Below, one piece after another: positions 43,480 through 54,400 of a stretch of DNA of 64,000 nucleotides. Position 1 is the first letter of the stretch, and every line of letters starts with the position of its first letter. The DNA is from Symbiodinium microadriaticum (lineage: Eukaryota > Sar > Dinophyceae > Suessiales > Symbiodiniaceae). The stretch covers positions 35,345 to 99,344 of the forward strand of contig LSRX01000806.1 in NCBI GenBank assembly GCA_001939145.1, given 5' to 3'. The position numbers and the translations under genes are program-made. A model generated the notes under the pieces. It saw only the letters and a list, made by a program, of their open reading frames with translations, ran no database searches and was not told where the DNA came from.

Positions 43480-44630
43480 ATATATATATATATATATATT
43501 TTTTCGCATATTTATGTGTGTATATATGTATATATATATATATGTATGTATGTATGTTTCTTCTTCTCCAGGGCATGGGGAGTCGGTTAGACCTCCCGGC
43601 CTATTAGGCCCCCCAAATTTCTCGGGGTTTTCAGGGGGTGTGAAAAGGTACATGTAAATCGAGGGCAACTGTATTATCCCCCGAGTTGACATATCTCTCT
43701 CTCTCTCTCTCTCGCCCGGGCATGGGGGTCGGTCAAGACCCCCGGGCTTTTGTATGTATATATATATATACATATATATATATCTCTCTCTCTCTCTCTC
43801 TTTCGTTCGTTAGGGTTAGGGACAAAGGGGTTTCCCCCTTTGCCCGCGCGCCGTCGGCGCCCCCAACTGGTGTGTGGGCGTACTTGGAAAACAGGCTCTC
43901 TCCACAGAGGCAATTTTGCTCCGAGAGGTCAATCACTCACTGCATATCTCTCTCTCTCTCTCTTCTTCTGTTTTTCCCACCCGCCCAGCTGACTATGTCG
44001 CACCGCAGGGAACTCGTTCGACGAATTGCAGGGGTAGACAACTGTTGAGGTCCAGGGTTAGATGCAAGCCCTCTTGAGAAAGGACACCAGCAAAGTAAGC
44101 AACCGATAACAGCTGAGGGACTGCACCAACGCCGACCTCTGGTCCTAGCCCAACCGAGCGAAGAGACATGGTTTCCTAGCCCGAACAAACCCAGACTACC
44201 CAAGACCATGCTCAACTCACCTGAACACAGGGGGCGGGTCAGAATTTCGGCCTATTGGCCCCCCATCTGTTACGGGGTTTTTGGGGGGTGCGAGAAGTTC
44301 GTTCGAGCTTCGATATCTCTCTCTTCTTCCACACAGCCAGAGATATCTCTCTCTCTCTCTCTCTCCCGGGCATAGGGGTCGGTCAAGACCCCTGGGCTTT
44401 AAAGCCCACCCGCAATTATTTTGCGGGGAAAGGGGCGTGAGGAACGAGCATAGGTTGCCTTTCAGGCTAGAGCCATAAAATCTACGATAACGAACAAGGC
44501 AACTGTATGCTCTCCATGAAACATGCCAGGAACATGAGCATGTGTCCCCCGATTCTGAACGGAAAAGGCACAGTAGTCTAAGATAGACAGGATATATATA
44601 TATATCTCTCTCTCTCTCTCTCTGTCTTGC
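43480..44630. repeat. Microsatellite and diverged-duplication patch with hairpins
   Basis: (TA)n, TATG and (CT)n runs (about 43481-43556, 43693-43713, 43751-43802, 43946-43963, 44343-44365, 44593-44622) alternate with GC-rich segments. Two pairs of GC-rich blocks recur at a spacing of about 650 bp: 43599-43647 with 44249-44296, and 43685-43750 with 44335-44400. The second pair contains an imperfect hairpin in both copies (43714-43747; 44365-44397). Confidence 0.8.
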
Positions 44631-44917
44631 AGTATGTTGGCCCCTTCTGGTAAGCTGTTGTGAAACATTGCGAAACTCCAGTGTATTGGGACCAGCTATT
44701 GGGGAAAAACAATTTCGTGTAGTAGCAGCAACAAGCGAGAAAGCAGAGCCAACAGCGCAAAGCCCGAGAAGAAGCCAAAAAGACATGATACTGCGTATGC
44801 AAGAGCCTATATATAACTTGAGAAGCTTCGCTCTTTTCCAGGAGTGGTCTTCGAGGATGCAAAACTGCCCTCTGATCAAATGAATCTCGTGGGGCTGGCT
44901 GTGGTGACTCTCAACCG

Positions 44918-44950
44918 CCCGTCACAGCCCCTACGCCGCACCGTGACGGG
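44918..44950. repeat. Inverted repeat after the RT/RNase H frame
   Basis: CCCGTCAC (44918-44925) and GTGACGGG (44943-44950) are perfect complements across a 17-nt loop, ending 3 bases beyond the retroelement reverse-transcriptase stop at 44953. It could be a 3' UTR structure or part of the element end. Confidence 0.45.
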
Positions 44951-44952
44951 AT

Positions 44953-46250
44953 TCAAAAAGGCCTCTCAAACCCACCGAAGGAGAACTCAAGTTGTAGGGC
45001 CTGTTGCACAGCATCGCCTGTAGCAAACGTCATGGATGTAGCCACCTGTCGGAGGAGCTGCCAGTAGCCGCCTGGAACCCCTTGGAGGAACGCGGCACCA
45101 TACTTGATGGCAGATTGCAACTCGCCCCTGGACACTGGATCCGCAGGATTAAGCTTACTCGCCACGCACTCGAAATGGCCGAACCATCCCAACTCGGCAC
45201 ACAAGCACCAAAAGAAAGCAAGAAGGTTGTTGACAGCACTCTCCTTACTGAAACCCTTGGCCAGAGCAGCGAGTCCAGCAGTGTTATCAATAAAACACAC
45301 CCAGAATGAATCGAGACGTCCGCGATTGGGCAGCAGTGCCAGAAGTTGAGCATTCACTTCCAAGAAGAAGATGTAGGCTTTGCGAGAGTTGAAGCACGAA
45401 ACGATGTCTGCTGGCACAGCTCCGTGACCGGCGGTGATGTCACTGCCGGCCCTAACCAAGAAGCCCCAGCCATTCGTCAGCGTCGACACGGGAGCTCGCG
45501 TCCAGTGGCGCACCTGTGCGTGTCCCGCTTTCCAAGCTCTCTCACCAAGCTTAAGGAACGCATCAGCATACACGATGCTCGTCTGTTGGCCTCCCCTTCT
45601 CAAGGGGATGCAGCGAGGCGTGGCCTTGCCCAGCAGAGCGATGAGGGCCTGAATCGCTCCTCGCAGACCTTGGTTGAGCTCGAGAGATTGTTCAGACCCA
45701 CCGTGGGACCGAGCGTACAGCGGGTGCATCGCCGCCATACCCACCATGCCAAACAAGATAGACTGCAACAAAACGAGTTTACCGCACAGGCGATGAGCTT
45801 CCTCTGGACGCAGTTGATCGGTTTCCAAGCAAGACTGTAAAGAGTGAATCATTTTAGTCAAACGACTGGAGTCCGGGCGCACCTCGAGTCGATCTGCATG
45901 AATGGACAACCAAACACCCAAAACCTTCTGAAGAACCGCAGGCAACTGCTCTTTGGATGGCTTGACCCGAATGCCAATGATCTCGCAAAGCTCACGAAAC
46001 TTCTCACACGACGATGAAGCGGCCCAATCAGGCTCCGGACCCCCAACATCATCAACATAATGCAAAGCCAGCACCAACGTCAACGAGCGAGCTAGCCACA
46101 CCAGAGCATCGGTACATCTGTTGAAATGCCAAACTGAAGGAGCACTGCCAAAAGGTAAAACTTTATGTCGCCAAACACTCACCCCATGAGGCAATTGAAG
46201 CAGCATGTAAGCGTGTGATGTGTCCTGAACCGGGTATTGACGATAATCAC
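44953..46250 (-). pseudogene. Reverse transcriptase-RNase H of DIRS-like element
   Basis: The frame from 46206 to 44953 encodes 417 residues. It contains KVLPFGSAPSVWHFNR, the catalytic LHYVDDVGG, the connection region, an RNase H-like part (VCFIDNTAGLAALAKG) and NPADPVSRGEL, typical of Ty3- and DIRS-type elements. In-frame sequence just upstream (about 46250-46207, DYRQYPVQDTSHAY) matches the AYRQ-type motif before LPFG. The fingers region before that is missing, so the protein is N-terminally truncated. Confidence 0.85.
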
Positions 46251-46299
46251 GCCAACCCTATCAGAGGACTGCACGTGCCCTGTGACTGGAATCTCCCTG

Positions 46300-47110
46300 G
46301 CGCGAGCCTCCTGCATGACCGACTCTAGATCTGTAGCCGCGACCGGTTTCAAAGAAGCAAACCCATGCAGCAAAACCAAAGCAAGCATGAACCTGGCCAC
46401 ACCAAGATGCCAGCTATTGCCCAAAAGGCGATGACGATCACGTGGCGACACCTTCTCATGTCGCGTAAACCCTGACGGGTAGTGATGTAATTGTTCCTTC
46501 AGCTCAGCCGGCAACAACTGACCTGAGCCATTGGCCTCGTAGACTAAAGCATGATTTTCATACATCCACGGGGCACATTGCCTGTTGCCCTCCAGCCACT
46601 TGCGTTTCACTGCAGCTGAAAGCTTGCCCTTCATACGTTTCGGGGCTGGTCGCCCCTCATCGGATGGGGCAGGTGTCGTCAGGCATGGCAAAGTTCTTTT
46701 GCCACTGCTAATGTCCTCGTGAAGCTGAGACCTGGCATCGTGAAGGACTCAGGCAGGTCTTTCGAAACGCCTAATAACTGTAGCCGGCTGAGACCATCCA
46801 CTTTGTCCCATTTGAGCTGCTGGTCAGGCTGGTAAGGATGCGTGGTCATCGCTGCCCAATTCACTCGAGTCCACCATGTACGAGGCCTGCTGATCATCCC
46901 AAAGCTCGAAGCATCGGCCACCACGGGCTGAGCATCCAATGCCCGATTAAACCAGGTCAGGTCTGTGCTCTTCTGAAGGAGAACGTTCTCGATGAGGATG
47001 TGAAACTTCTTCTGGACCTTTGCCTCGACAGCCTGAAGAAACTCCGCGAAACGGACAAAAAGCTGTCCAGAGTCACCCTCTCTGCCGGGTGAGGTAGCAC
47101 TGAGCCTCGA
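46300..47110 (-). pseudogene. C5-cytosine DNA methyltransferase remnant (DNMT) inside the element
   Basis: Two adjoining frames shifted at about 46685. The first (about 47110-46679) contains the conserved ENV motif (HILIENVLLQ, near 46975-46995) followed by PVVADASSFGMISRPRTWW, the P...DA...RPR.WW pattern that follows ENV in DNMTs. The second (46691-46179) contains HHYPSGFT and RHRLLGNSWHLGVARF, matching motif X (LLGNSW). The region that should hold motif I and the catalytic PC motif is missing or scrambled where it abuts the recombinase. Capture of DNMT genes by retrotransposons has been reported in Symbiodinium. The copy here cannot be catalytic. Confidence 0.7.
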
Positions 47111-48225
47111 ACACCGCGATGGCGCATGGGTCGATCTCCCACTCCGTTCGACACCGCAGGCCTGTAGGGTCGTCCGAGCGCATCGAATAAACTCCTCCTC
47201 ACGCCACCCTCCTGGTTCGGGAAGAGGGGTGCACGTGTGGAAGTAGCTGATGTCCCCAGCTCGGCCAAGCGCAGCATATGCCGCCGCATGCTATGGAATG
47301 GGCAGAGAAGCTGCTGTGCCGCCCGGCATGCGCACCGCAGAGTACGGCAGCACAACAATCCCCGCGTATCACACTTCTGCACCGGCAACATCAATGTCAC
47401 CTTGCCAAGCTGGTCGTTGAAGGTGACGTGGCCCACCTCGCGCAGCATCCACCACGAGCTGAGCAACAGGACCTCCGCCATGTGGTGAGGGTCCTGACCA
47501 TCGAATGGGGCCGGCTCCGGATCCCAACGCAAAACTTGTCGAAGGACCGGAACGTGGAAGTGATCCTTCAAGCGGGATGGCCCCGCCCCGCGGAGCACTG
47601 CCCTTCGCGTGTCCTGAATGCACCTCTGTAACTCAGGGCTCGGGGCCTGCCACATCGTCCGCAGCTGATGGCTCACCAAAGCACTGTAATACACAGCCAC
47701 GCTCTTGTAAGCGCCAGCCTTCAAGCGTGCTCCACAAGCCCTAATGCTCTCCCTAGACAGTGGCCACGGCTCCACGCCCCACGTGCGGCAAACCGACTCG
47801 TAAAGCCGCACCCTGCAGCTGTTGGAGGACACTGTGCTTGAAGCTAGCACGTCCTGATCCAAGGCAGCAAGCGCTCTCTGTCGGTTCTCGGGTCTCGCGG
47901 CCTCCATGGCCGCTTGCATGCTAGCTCGTCCGACGGTTGGCTGTCGAGGGAAGTCTGCGCGCCGAGACTCCTCCCGAGCAGGCCGAGCATCCACTGTCCC
48001 CTGCGGCCCCCGGGAAGCCAACTCGATAGCCCAAGAAGGCACACCCTCCCTGAGGAGAGCGTCGGCCCTCAGGGGGATCTCCGTCACTGCAAGCACTCTG
48101 CATCGCACAAAATCGGGCGCATAAGGCGCTAAGCCCCGCAGTCTGAGGGTCCTCCAAAGTTCTTCAGCCATGCCGAGCCTAAACCGGCAGAGGCAACAGG
48201 AGACAACGGCTAGAGCAAGGTGCAC
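47100..48225 (-). pseudogene. Tyrosine recombinase of DIRS-like element
   Basis: The frame starting at 48225 has an N-terminal region, a core with the box I arginine in SSWWMLREVGHVTF, a hairpin lysine in LPVQKCDTRG, a CPFH motif in LLCPFHSMRRHML and then PLFPNQEGG. After that the frame is lost. The expected HxxR box can be traced in another frame as CAIAVFEAQ (His and Arg both replaced) and is followed by a stop. The recombinase is dead. The frame's last ~40 codons are out of register with any conserved domain. Confidence 0.65.
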
Positions 48226-48671
48226 ATGTCACCGCTGAGGTGCACTCGTAGGCAAAAGCAATGCAACAGCACTGGGTCCTGGATCGGATAATCCACATTG
48301 CTCAGTATGAAGCGGAGGCTGAATTGCACCGCACCCCAGTCGGGCGCTAAAGCCGCCAGCCAGATGGCACTGTCCTGAATGACCCTGACATGCGACGGTT
48401 TCTCAACCAAAGCATCGCGAAGAGATTGGTGACCGCCTTGGGGAACTGCAGTCTGGATGGGCTCGCCTGTCCTTAGCTTCAAACTAGTAAGGAGATCCAC
48501 GAAAGGGCCCATCTTCCAGCGGTCGTCCGCCTTGGTCTCGACCCAAGCCTCCAGCAGCATATGCCGGACCCACTCATAGCCAGCATCATAGACATCCAGG
48601 GCCACCGGCTCTTCGAGAAAGCCCAAAATTTTCATGGCCCGATCGACCTCGCGGGCACTGCAGGCTGCCAT
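48210..48671 (-). CDS. Short frame upstream of the recombinase, possible ORF1
   Basis: 153-residue frame overlapping the recombinase frame by 16 bases. It starts MAACSAREVDRAMKILGF and reads as a well-formed helical protein, with segments such as DDRWKMGPFVDLLTSLKL. Position 5' to the recombinase suits a gag/ORF1 product, but no zinc knuckle or other gag hallmark is visible. Confidence 0.4.
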   Translation of the reverse strand: MAACSAREVDRAMKILGFLEEPVALDVYDAGYEWVRHMLLEAWVETKADDRWKMGPFVDLLTSLKLRTGEPIQTAVPQGGHQSLRDALVEKPSHVRVIQDSAIWLAALAPDWGAVQFSLRFILSNVDYPIQDPVLLHCFCLRVHLSGDMCTLL

Positions 48672-48774
48672 AGCGAGATCTGCTATGATCGAAAAACTCG
48701 TAGCTCGAGCAACGTGGCTTACGGTTGCTCAGCTACTTCGTTGCATGTTCATGCGCACAAGGATTGTGCTTCTC

Positions 48775-48925
48775 AACAAAAAGCCAATAAGGCAGAAGCC
48801 ATCAAAGCCCGAGAACCCAAGAAGCCAAAAAGCCAGAAAGCAACCAAGCCGGAGAGCCAGAACGCCAGAAGCACGCAAGCTAAGGGGCCCATAGGCCAAG
48901 ACACGGCTCAGAAGCCAAGAAGCCA
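48775..48925 (+). repeat. AAGCC-rich degenerate repeat
   Basis: About 150 bp built from AAGCC/AAGC units with A-rich spacers just upstream of the retroelement. Not microsatellite-pure; function unknown. Confidence 0.6.
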
Positions 48926-51437
48926 GATGCCCTTGACCCTTGACTTAGATCTGATTTTGCCATGGATCTTTTTCTACCTGTAAATCGAACCCTTCGTATT
49001 TAAAGTGTGATCCCTCTTTGCTTTTTTGATCTCTGCCCCCTGCAGCAAGCGTCCCAGAGGAACACAGTTATCACACGTATCACAGTATCACGCCAGGCCA
49101 GGGCCCTGGCTTTGCGGGCCCGAGTTACATGGTGACGTCGTAATTTCAGCAGCGCACGAAGTGACGCGAAGCCTGCAATGCAAAAGTTGATCCCAGGAGT
49201 TTTTCTGGGCTGGTAGCACAGTCTTTCTTCTATGTACGCCGAGCTACATGCATCCTATGCTCCCAAGATGTGCCGTCAATATAAGTGCATTGCCAATGCG
49301 AATTCTGGACACCCGTTCATCTATCTGCGAACCAATCTTACCATTTGCCTAATCGCTGGCCGATCTATATAGCTAGCTGTCTGTCTGTCTATCCATCTGT
49401 CTATCTATCAATCTATCTATCTACCTACATTTGTATCCATCCATCCATCTGCCTACTTTCCTCTCTAGCTATACATTCTTAGCACTTACATACATACTTC
49501 ATTACAAACGTACACACATATACACATACCCAAGCATCCATCCATCCATCCATCCATCCATCCATCCTAGGATATCTATATATAGAGAGAGAGAGAGATA
49601 GAAAGATGGATAGATGGATAGATAGATAGATATACCCATACATACACAACACATGCGGATCGGCCCTGCAATGCCCGGCCGACACCGAGCTCCAGCACGC
49701 GCAGGCCGCTGCTTGCAGACGCGGCCCGAATTTCTCCCAGCGCGTCCTCCGTAGCCTAGCGAAGGCCAGCTTAAGCACCTAGTCTCTGGTTTTTACAAGC
49801 GTAAGCTCCAGGGATGGTTGCAGGTAGCACATACTGGTCAGGTCATTGTCAAGGCAATGCTAGTACTCAGCTGGCGACTTCGATTCAAGAGGCATAGTGT
49901 CCGATAAAGCACAGAGTTGGAGCGTTACTCGGCGCTAAGCACCATCCTTGCTAACAAGTTTCGAAGGTCACGGTCTCGGCCGATGCTGATTCTGGCACAC
50001 TACAGAGTCAAAGGTCCAACAGCACTCACCCGGATCTGCAGAGCATGGGCCTGCAGCGACCGGCACTTCTGGGCACGGTTGAGCACATGATATTGACAAT
50101 ACAGCAAACCTGCTGCTGTGTCTTCACGTGTCTTGCGAGTCTGGTTGTGCACATTACATGGCGAGCTCTGTTCTGTTGTGCGATTTGCGCCACTGTCTTC
50201 ACTCCAGGCCCTTGAAAGTCTGAACTTTAGCAGTATGACTCAGTATAACAGCGCTAGCCGCTCTAGCCATCCGAAAAGTATAAAAAAACTGTTCCGAATG
50301 GGCTTCGCTCGCTGGGTTTGTTACATGGCTGGCAGGTACAAACCTCGTATGACTTGTTCACCCTGCCAGCTCAGGAAGATGGACACAAAAAACGATCATA
50401 CAGGAAGCACAGACTCTATCAATAAGGTACGGAAGGCAATGCAATTCTGTCGTCCTACTCCCAAATTCGGGGAGCTGGGGCAGGCAATGTCCGACCCGCT
50501 ATCTCGCCATTCACGGTCTTGGCAATGTGAATGCCTGGCGCGGTAGGGGTGCAAGGCGAAGCCCAGGCGGCAGCTGCGCTCCTGCAGGTGCGGTTGCATC
50601 AAGCTCAGCAAAGACCTTTGAAGCCGCGAGACAAAGCGACAAGACAAGTACGAAACAACGTTCCCTTCGAGGACCACAGTTTTCGATGCAATTCTACATT
50701 CTACATGCTTCTAACTGAACTCACGAAACGTCCACACAGGCGAAAGCGAGACAATAACTCCGGACATCTACGCTTTGACGACAATTTGTGGCTGTGCGTG
50801 ATTAGAGCGGGCAATCAGACCATGTAAATAGGCTTTAAAATCTATAAACACCCTCATCCTACCGGGTCTGATGGGTTTTTAGATTTGGGAGCCTTGCGTG
50901 AAATCCAGACCCGTGAAACGTACATGAGTTTGGAAGAAATCCTTACTGCATAATTTCAGATGAATTCACGACATGCGGACTGCACGAACCCCGCAATGAT
51001 CTCTTCCGGTTCTGAAACTAGGCACCGCTGCGCAAATCTCAATGCGATAGACAGCGGCACGATTCACTCCCCAGGGAAAAAAACTGTGCAAGAACATCCG
51101 CAGTAGACGAACAACGATGATGACTAGAACTATTTGAACTCCAAGGTGTTCTCGCGATCTCTTTGCTGGGAACGACGAAACTTTCGGGTGCAAGGATCTT
51201 TTTGTGGGCTCAGAGGCACTCAATGAGATTCCTGGAGCCTCCACTGCAGCGACCGCAGCCTGGCAGGGACCTCATTAGGATTTCAGTTTCGGGTTAGAGT
51301 TTAGGGTCCAGCGATGATGCTGCGAGGGTAAGTTGACCTCATCTCAACGCAGCTTCGGCAACAAATGGGAGGTTCTCGCCATGTGTAGTTTCCAACATTT
51401 GGAGCATCCGATCGAAAGCTCCTGATTTTCCGTGGCC
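48926..51437. other. Region without a recognised gene
   Basis: Contains the tetranucleotide cluster at 49370-49640 and otherwise short frames on both strands. A minus-strand frame near 50966-51244 is not convincing. A short TTTAGGG-like pair occurs near 51295. Confidence 0.45.
49370..49640. repeat. CTGT/ATCT/ATCC tetranucleotide cluster
   Basis: Successive runs of CTGT, ATCT, CATC, ATCC (about 49533-49567), GA and GATA units. Confidence 0.9.
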
Positions 51438-54400
51438 AAGTGTCTGAACCGCGGCAGACTTAGACTTCAGGATAAGCGTGAGTGCCCAACTTCAAGAATT
51501 TTCCGGCATAGTTTGAGTCAGCTCAATCATACATGGAGGTAATGCGTGACAGAAAACCTTGTGGTTTGTCATGTTCTTGAACAGAGTAGGCACTGTGGGA
51601 GGAGCAGCGAAGCTTCATGTCAGCTTGACAGCTGTCTGGAGCATGGTGGCCACTCTTGCTGCACTACCAAATCAGCGAATGCGCTTTGCTTGAACTGCTG
51701 TGAGGCGTCGTTTGCTTTGTGAAGAACATGCCAGGACACAAAAGTCCTGGGTATCCGCTGCAGGATCCGCTAGAAGCACATGTTGGATGCACAGAGACCT
51801 GACCTTGAAGAGGTGCTGACAAGAATGCTACACGCTGCACTTTAAGCTGTGAGCCTCACTACCTTCCAGCTACGGGGGCATGATTCCTCCAAACCACTCC
51901 TCAACTCCAATCTCCAAACCGCAGCAACTACCAGTCATGTATAGTCATGTAGCGATCCCCGTTCCGCCCTAGCAGGCCGATTTTTGCATCCGGCCATAGA
52001 TCGCCCTGCCTGCTCTTCGAGAGCAGTCCGCGCTCATCCTGCGCCCCTGGGGCCGCTGGGGAGACATTGCAACCCCACGCAGCCCTTGACTGCTTTTGGC
52101 CCGCGGAGGTCAACGACAATTCCCGCAACCTCCACGGAGCTAGCTTTCGTGATCTTTCGTGATCGTTCAGGTTGAGGCAGAGAGCTGCAGTTCCTTGAGC
52201 GGCACCGCAACGCCTTCCCACTATCTTGGATTTGGAACTAGTGCTGGCAACTAGTTTTGCCGCACCAGTTTAACTCTTCTACGCCACCTCTAGGTTTAAG
52301 TGGAGGCTTATGAGCTAATTCTATTAATCCTTGAAATAATTAAATTAGGTTTTGAATAGGTTTTGAGTAGGAAATGAATAGGAGCACACAATAGGAAATG
52401 AATAGGAAATGAATAGAACCAGCTGTCCAAACGAGCCGGAAAATTAGAAAAAGATTAGGACCAGGAAAAGGAAATAAATAGAAGCCAATTTACGGAGAGA
52501 TTTTCCTAATTTTCCTTATTTTTTCCTATTTCTTCCCAATTTTTCCTATTTTTCCTATNTTAGGAAGCAAATTAGAAAGCAGCAGAAAAAATAGGTCAGA
52601 AAAAAGGAAAATATTAGGACCAAAATTAGGAAGGGGATTAGGAACCAGGACAAAAAAATAGGAAAAATTAGGAAAATTAGGAAAAATTAGGAAAAAAAAT
52701 AGGGAAAAACATAGGAAAAAAAAGGAAACATTAGGAAAATTAGGAAAAAAATAGAGAAAAAATAGGAAAAAATAGGAAACCTTAGGAAAATTAGGAAAAA
52801 TTAGGGAAAAAATAGGGAAAAAATAAGGACAATATAGGGGAAAAATAGGAAAATATTAGGATTCTTCTGCTTTCTAATTTGCTTCCTAATTATGGTTCCT
52901 AATTTTTTCCTATTGAAATCCTAATTTAATTATTTTCGAACATCAATAGTGTTAGTTAGCTTTAAGCCTCCACATAACTGTAGGTCCAATCTCTAAACCG
53001 AGTAAGTTTCCTAGGTATGGTTTTCATGGCATGACATTAGAGTTAGTTACACTGCCCTGGGACCGTCGGGGAGACATTGCAGCCCGGCACAGCCCCTTAC
53101 TCCCCTACTACCGTCAGTTATGGTGAAACAATGAAGCATTAGCAGCGAACAACTTCTTGTGACTCAGAACTCGCCGAGTTCACCCTCAAACATCAGAGTT
53201 GGCAAACATGGTGTCCGAATGTGCCCGAAATTGCCCCCCGGCTCAGCCGCAGACAGCTGGCCAGCGCGGCCAGCACCAAAAGTTCCAGCAATTGCTGGAG
53301 CAACCCTGGTCCCAGCGGTTCCTTCGCATGGCATTCTGCAAACACCGAAGTATGAGCCTGGATCGGTTCGAGTGGCTCCTGGACTTGTCATAAATGAACG
53401 CATTTTCGTCGAAGAGCTGGTTATACCTGACAGCACGGTAGCTACAACCGAGTGGCGTCTCGACTTGTTGGAGACGTGGCTTGACTTTTTGTCTGTCTCT
53501 CAACTTTGGGGCACTCTTCGTCATCCAGATCCTCTACCGGTATCCCGTCTCCCATGGAAGTCTGGTTGGCCTTGCTATGTGTCGCTGTGCAACTGACCGG
53601 CAACCTCCGGATTCAATCCCCAAACTGGCGATGCCAATTTGATGCATGAGCTCCAAGCCACATAGTTCAAATTGTTCTTCCACTCTTGTGCCAACTCATT
53701 CCTGTCGGCTCCAGGTCACCACAAGTCCATGTACCCACTGCTTACGATTGCATCGCCCACGATCCTGCTGACCAGGCCGATGTGTATTTGGAAGATCGGC
53801 CTGAATAGCAAACAGGCAATGCTGCTCGTCTTGCGGTGCGTCTGAAGTTCTCACCACTGAGGTTGAGGACACTTCAATGGCCAACAGGACCACGGAGAAC
53901 GCAAGGTGCAATCTCGGATGCAGAAATCCCACGCTTACACGTGCAGCTGCTCAAAGACCAGCAAGCATGCCCCACACGACAGTCAAGGCAGGAGCACCAC
54001 CGCTATCTCGGCTTCCCAAAGGCCCTGTCCGTGACAGGCAGCACAAACAATCACAGACGACTCAAGCATGCCGAGGCCTTCTTTGCTAGGAGCAAGGCAA
54101 GATAGCCATCCAGAATCACCCCAAACCTCAAAACGACAAAAGCCCAAAGGACACCCAAAACCAACTCGTTGAGGAGCTGAGGCAGTGGCAGACCAATCAG
54201 ACAAAGGCCTGAGAAGGGCTCGCAGTCAACAACGACGAATCGCGTCTACGAAAAAGCAAATACCGGATGAAAGAGGCAGTCGAAAGTGGTGTCGTGCCCT
54301 CATTCACTGCTGCTCCCTACAAAGCATAGGACATAGAGTGAGCGCGGAACGAACCAAGGAGCCAGGCAGCAGCGAGTGCAAGATCAATCGGCGGAATTTG

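Larger units (their letters stand above)
44953..48671 (-). mobile_element. Decayed DIRS-like retroelement with DNA methyltransferase
   Basis: Order along the minus strand: a short unassigned frame (48671-48210), tyrosine recombinase (48225-about 47100), C5-cytosine methyltransferase remnants (about 47110-46300), then reverse transcriptase with RNase H (about 46250-44953). The joins are broken by several frameshifts and by loss of the recombinase C-terminus and the first part of the RT. The element is therefore a dead or recombined copy. Terminal repeats were not found, so its ends are uncertain. Confidence 0.75.

Noticed and set aside
47120-47180. DNMT motif II (EIDPCAIAV)
   Set aside because: The words fit motif II by eye, but their distance from the recombinase core and the continuation AQCYLTRQRG fit a degenerate recombinase HxxR box better.
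49370-49640. CRISPR-like regular spacing
   Set aside because: The tetranucleotide runs have no unique spacers of constant length; they are plain microsatellites.
53361-53385. tRNA T-loop-like GGTTCGAGT
   Set aside because: No acceptor stem, anticodon arm or D-arm could be built around it. No convincing tRNA, 5S or snRNA was seen in the window.
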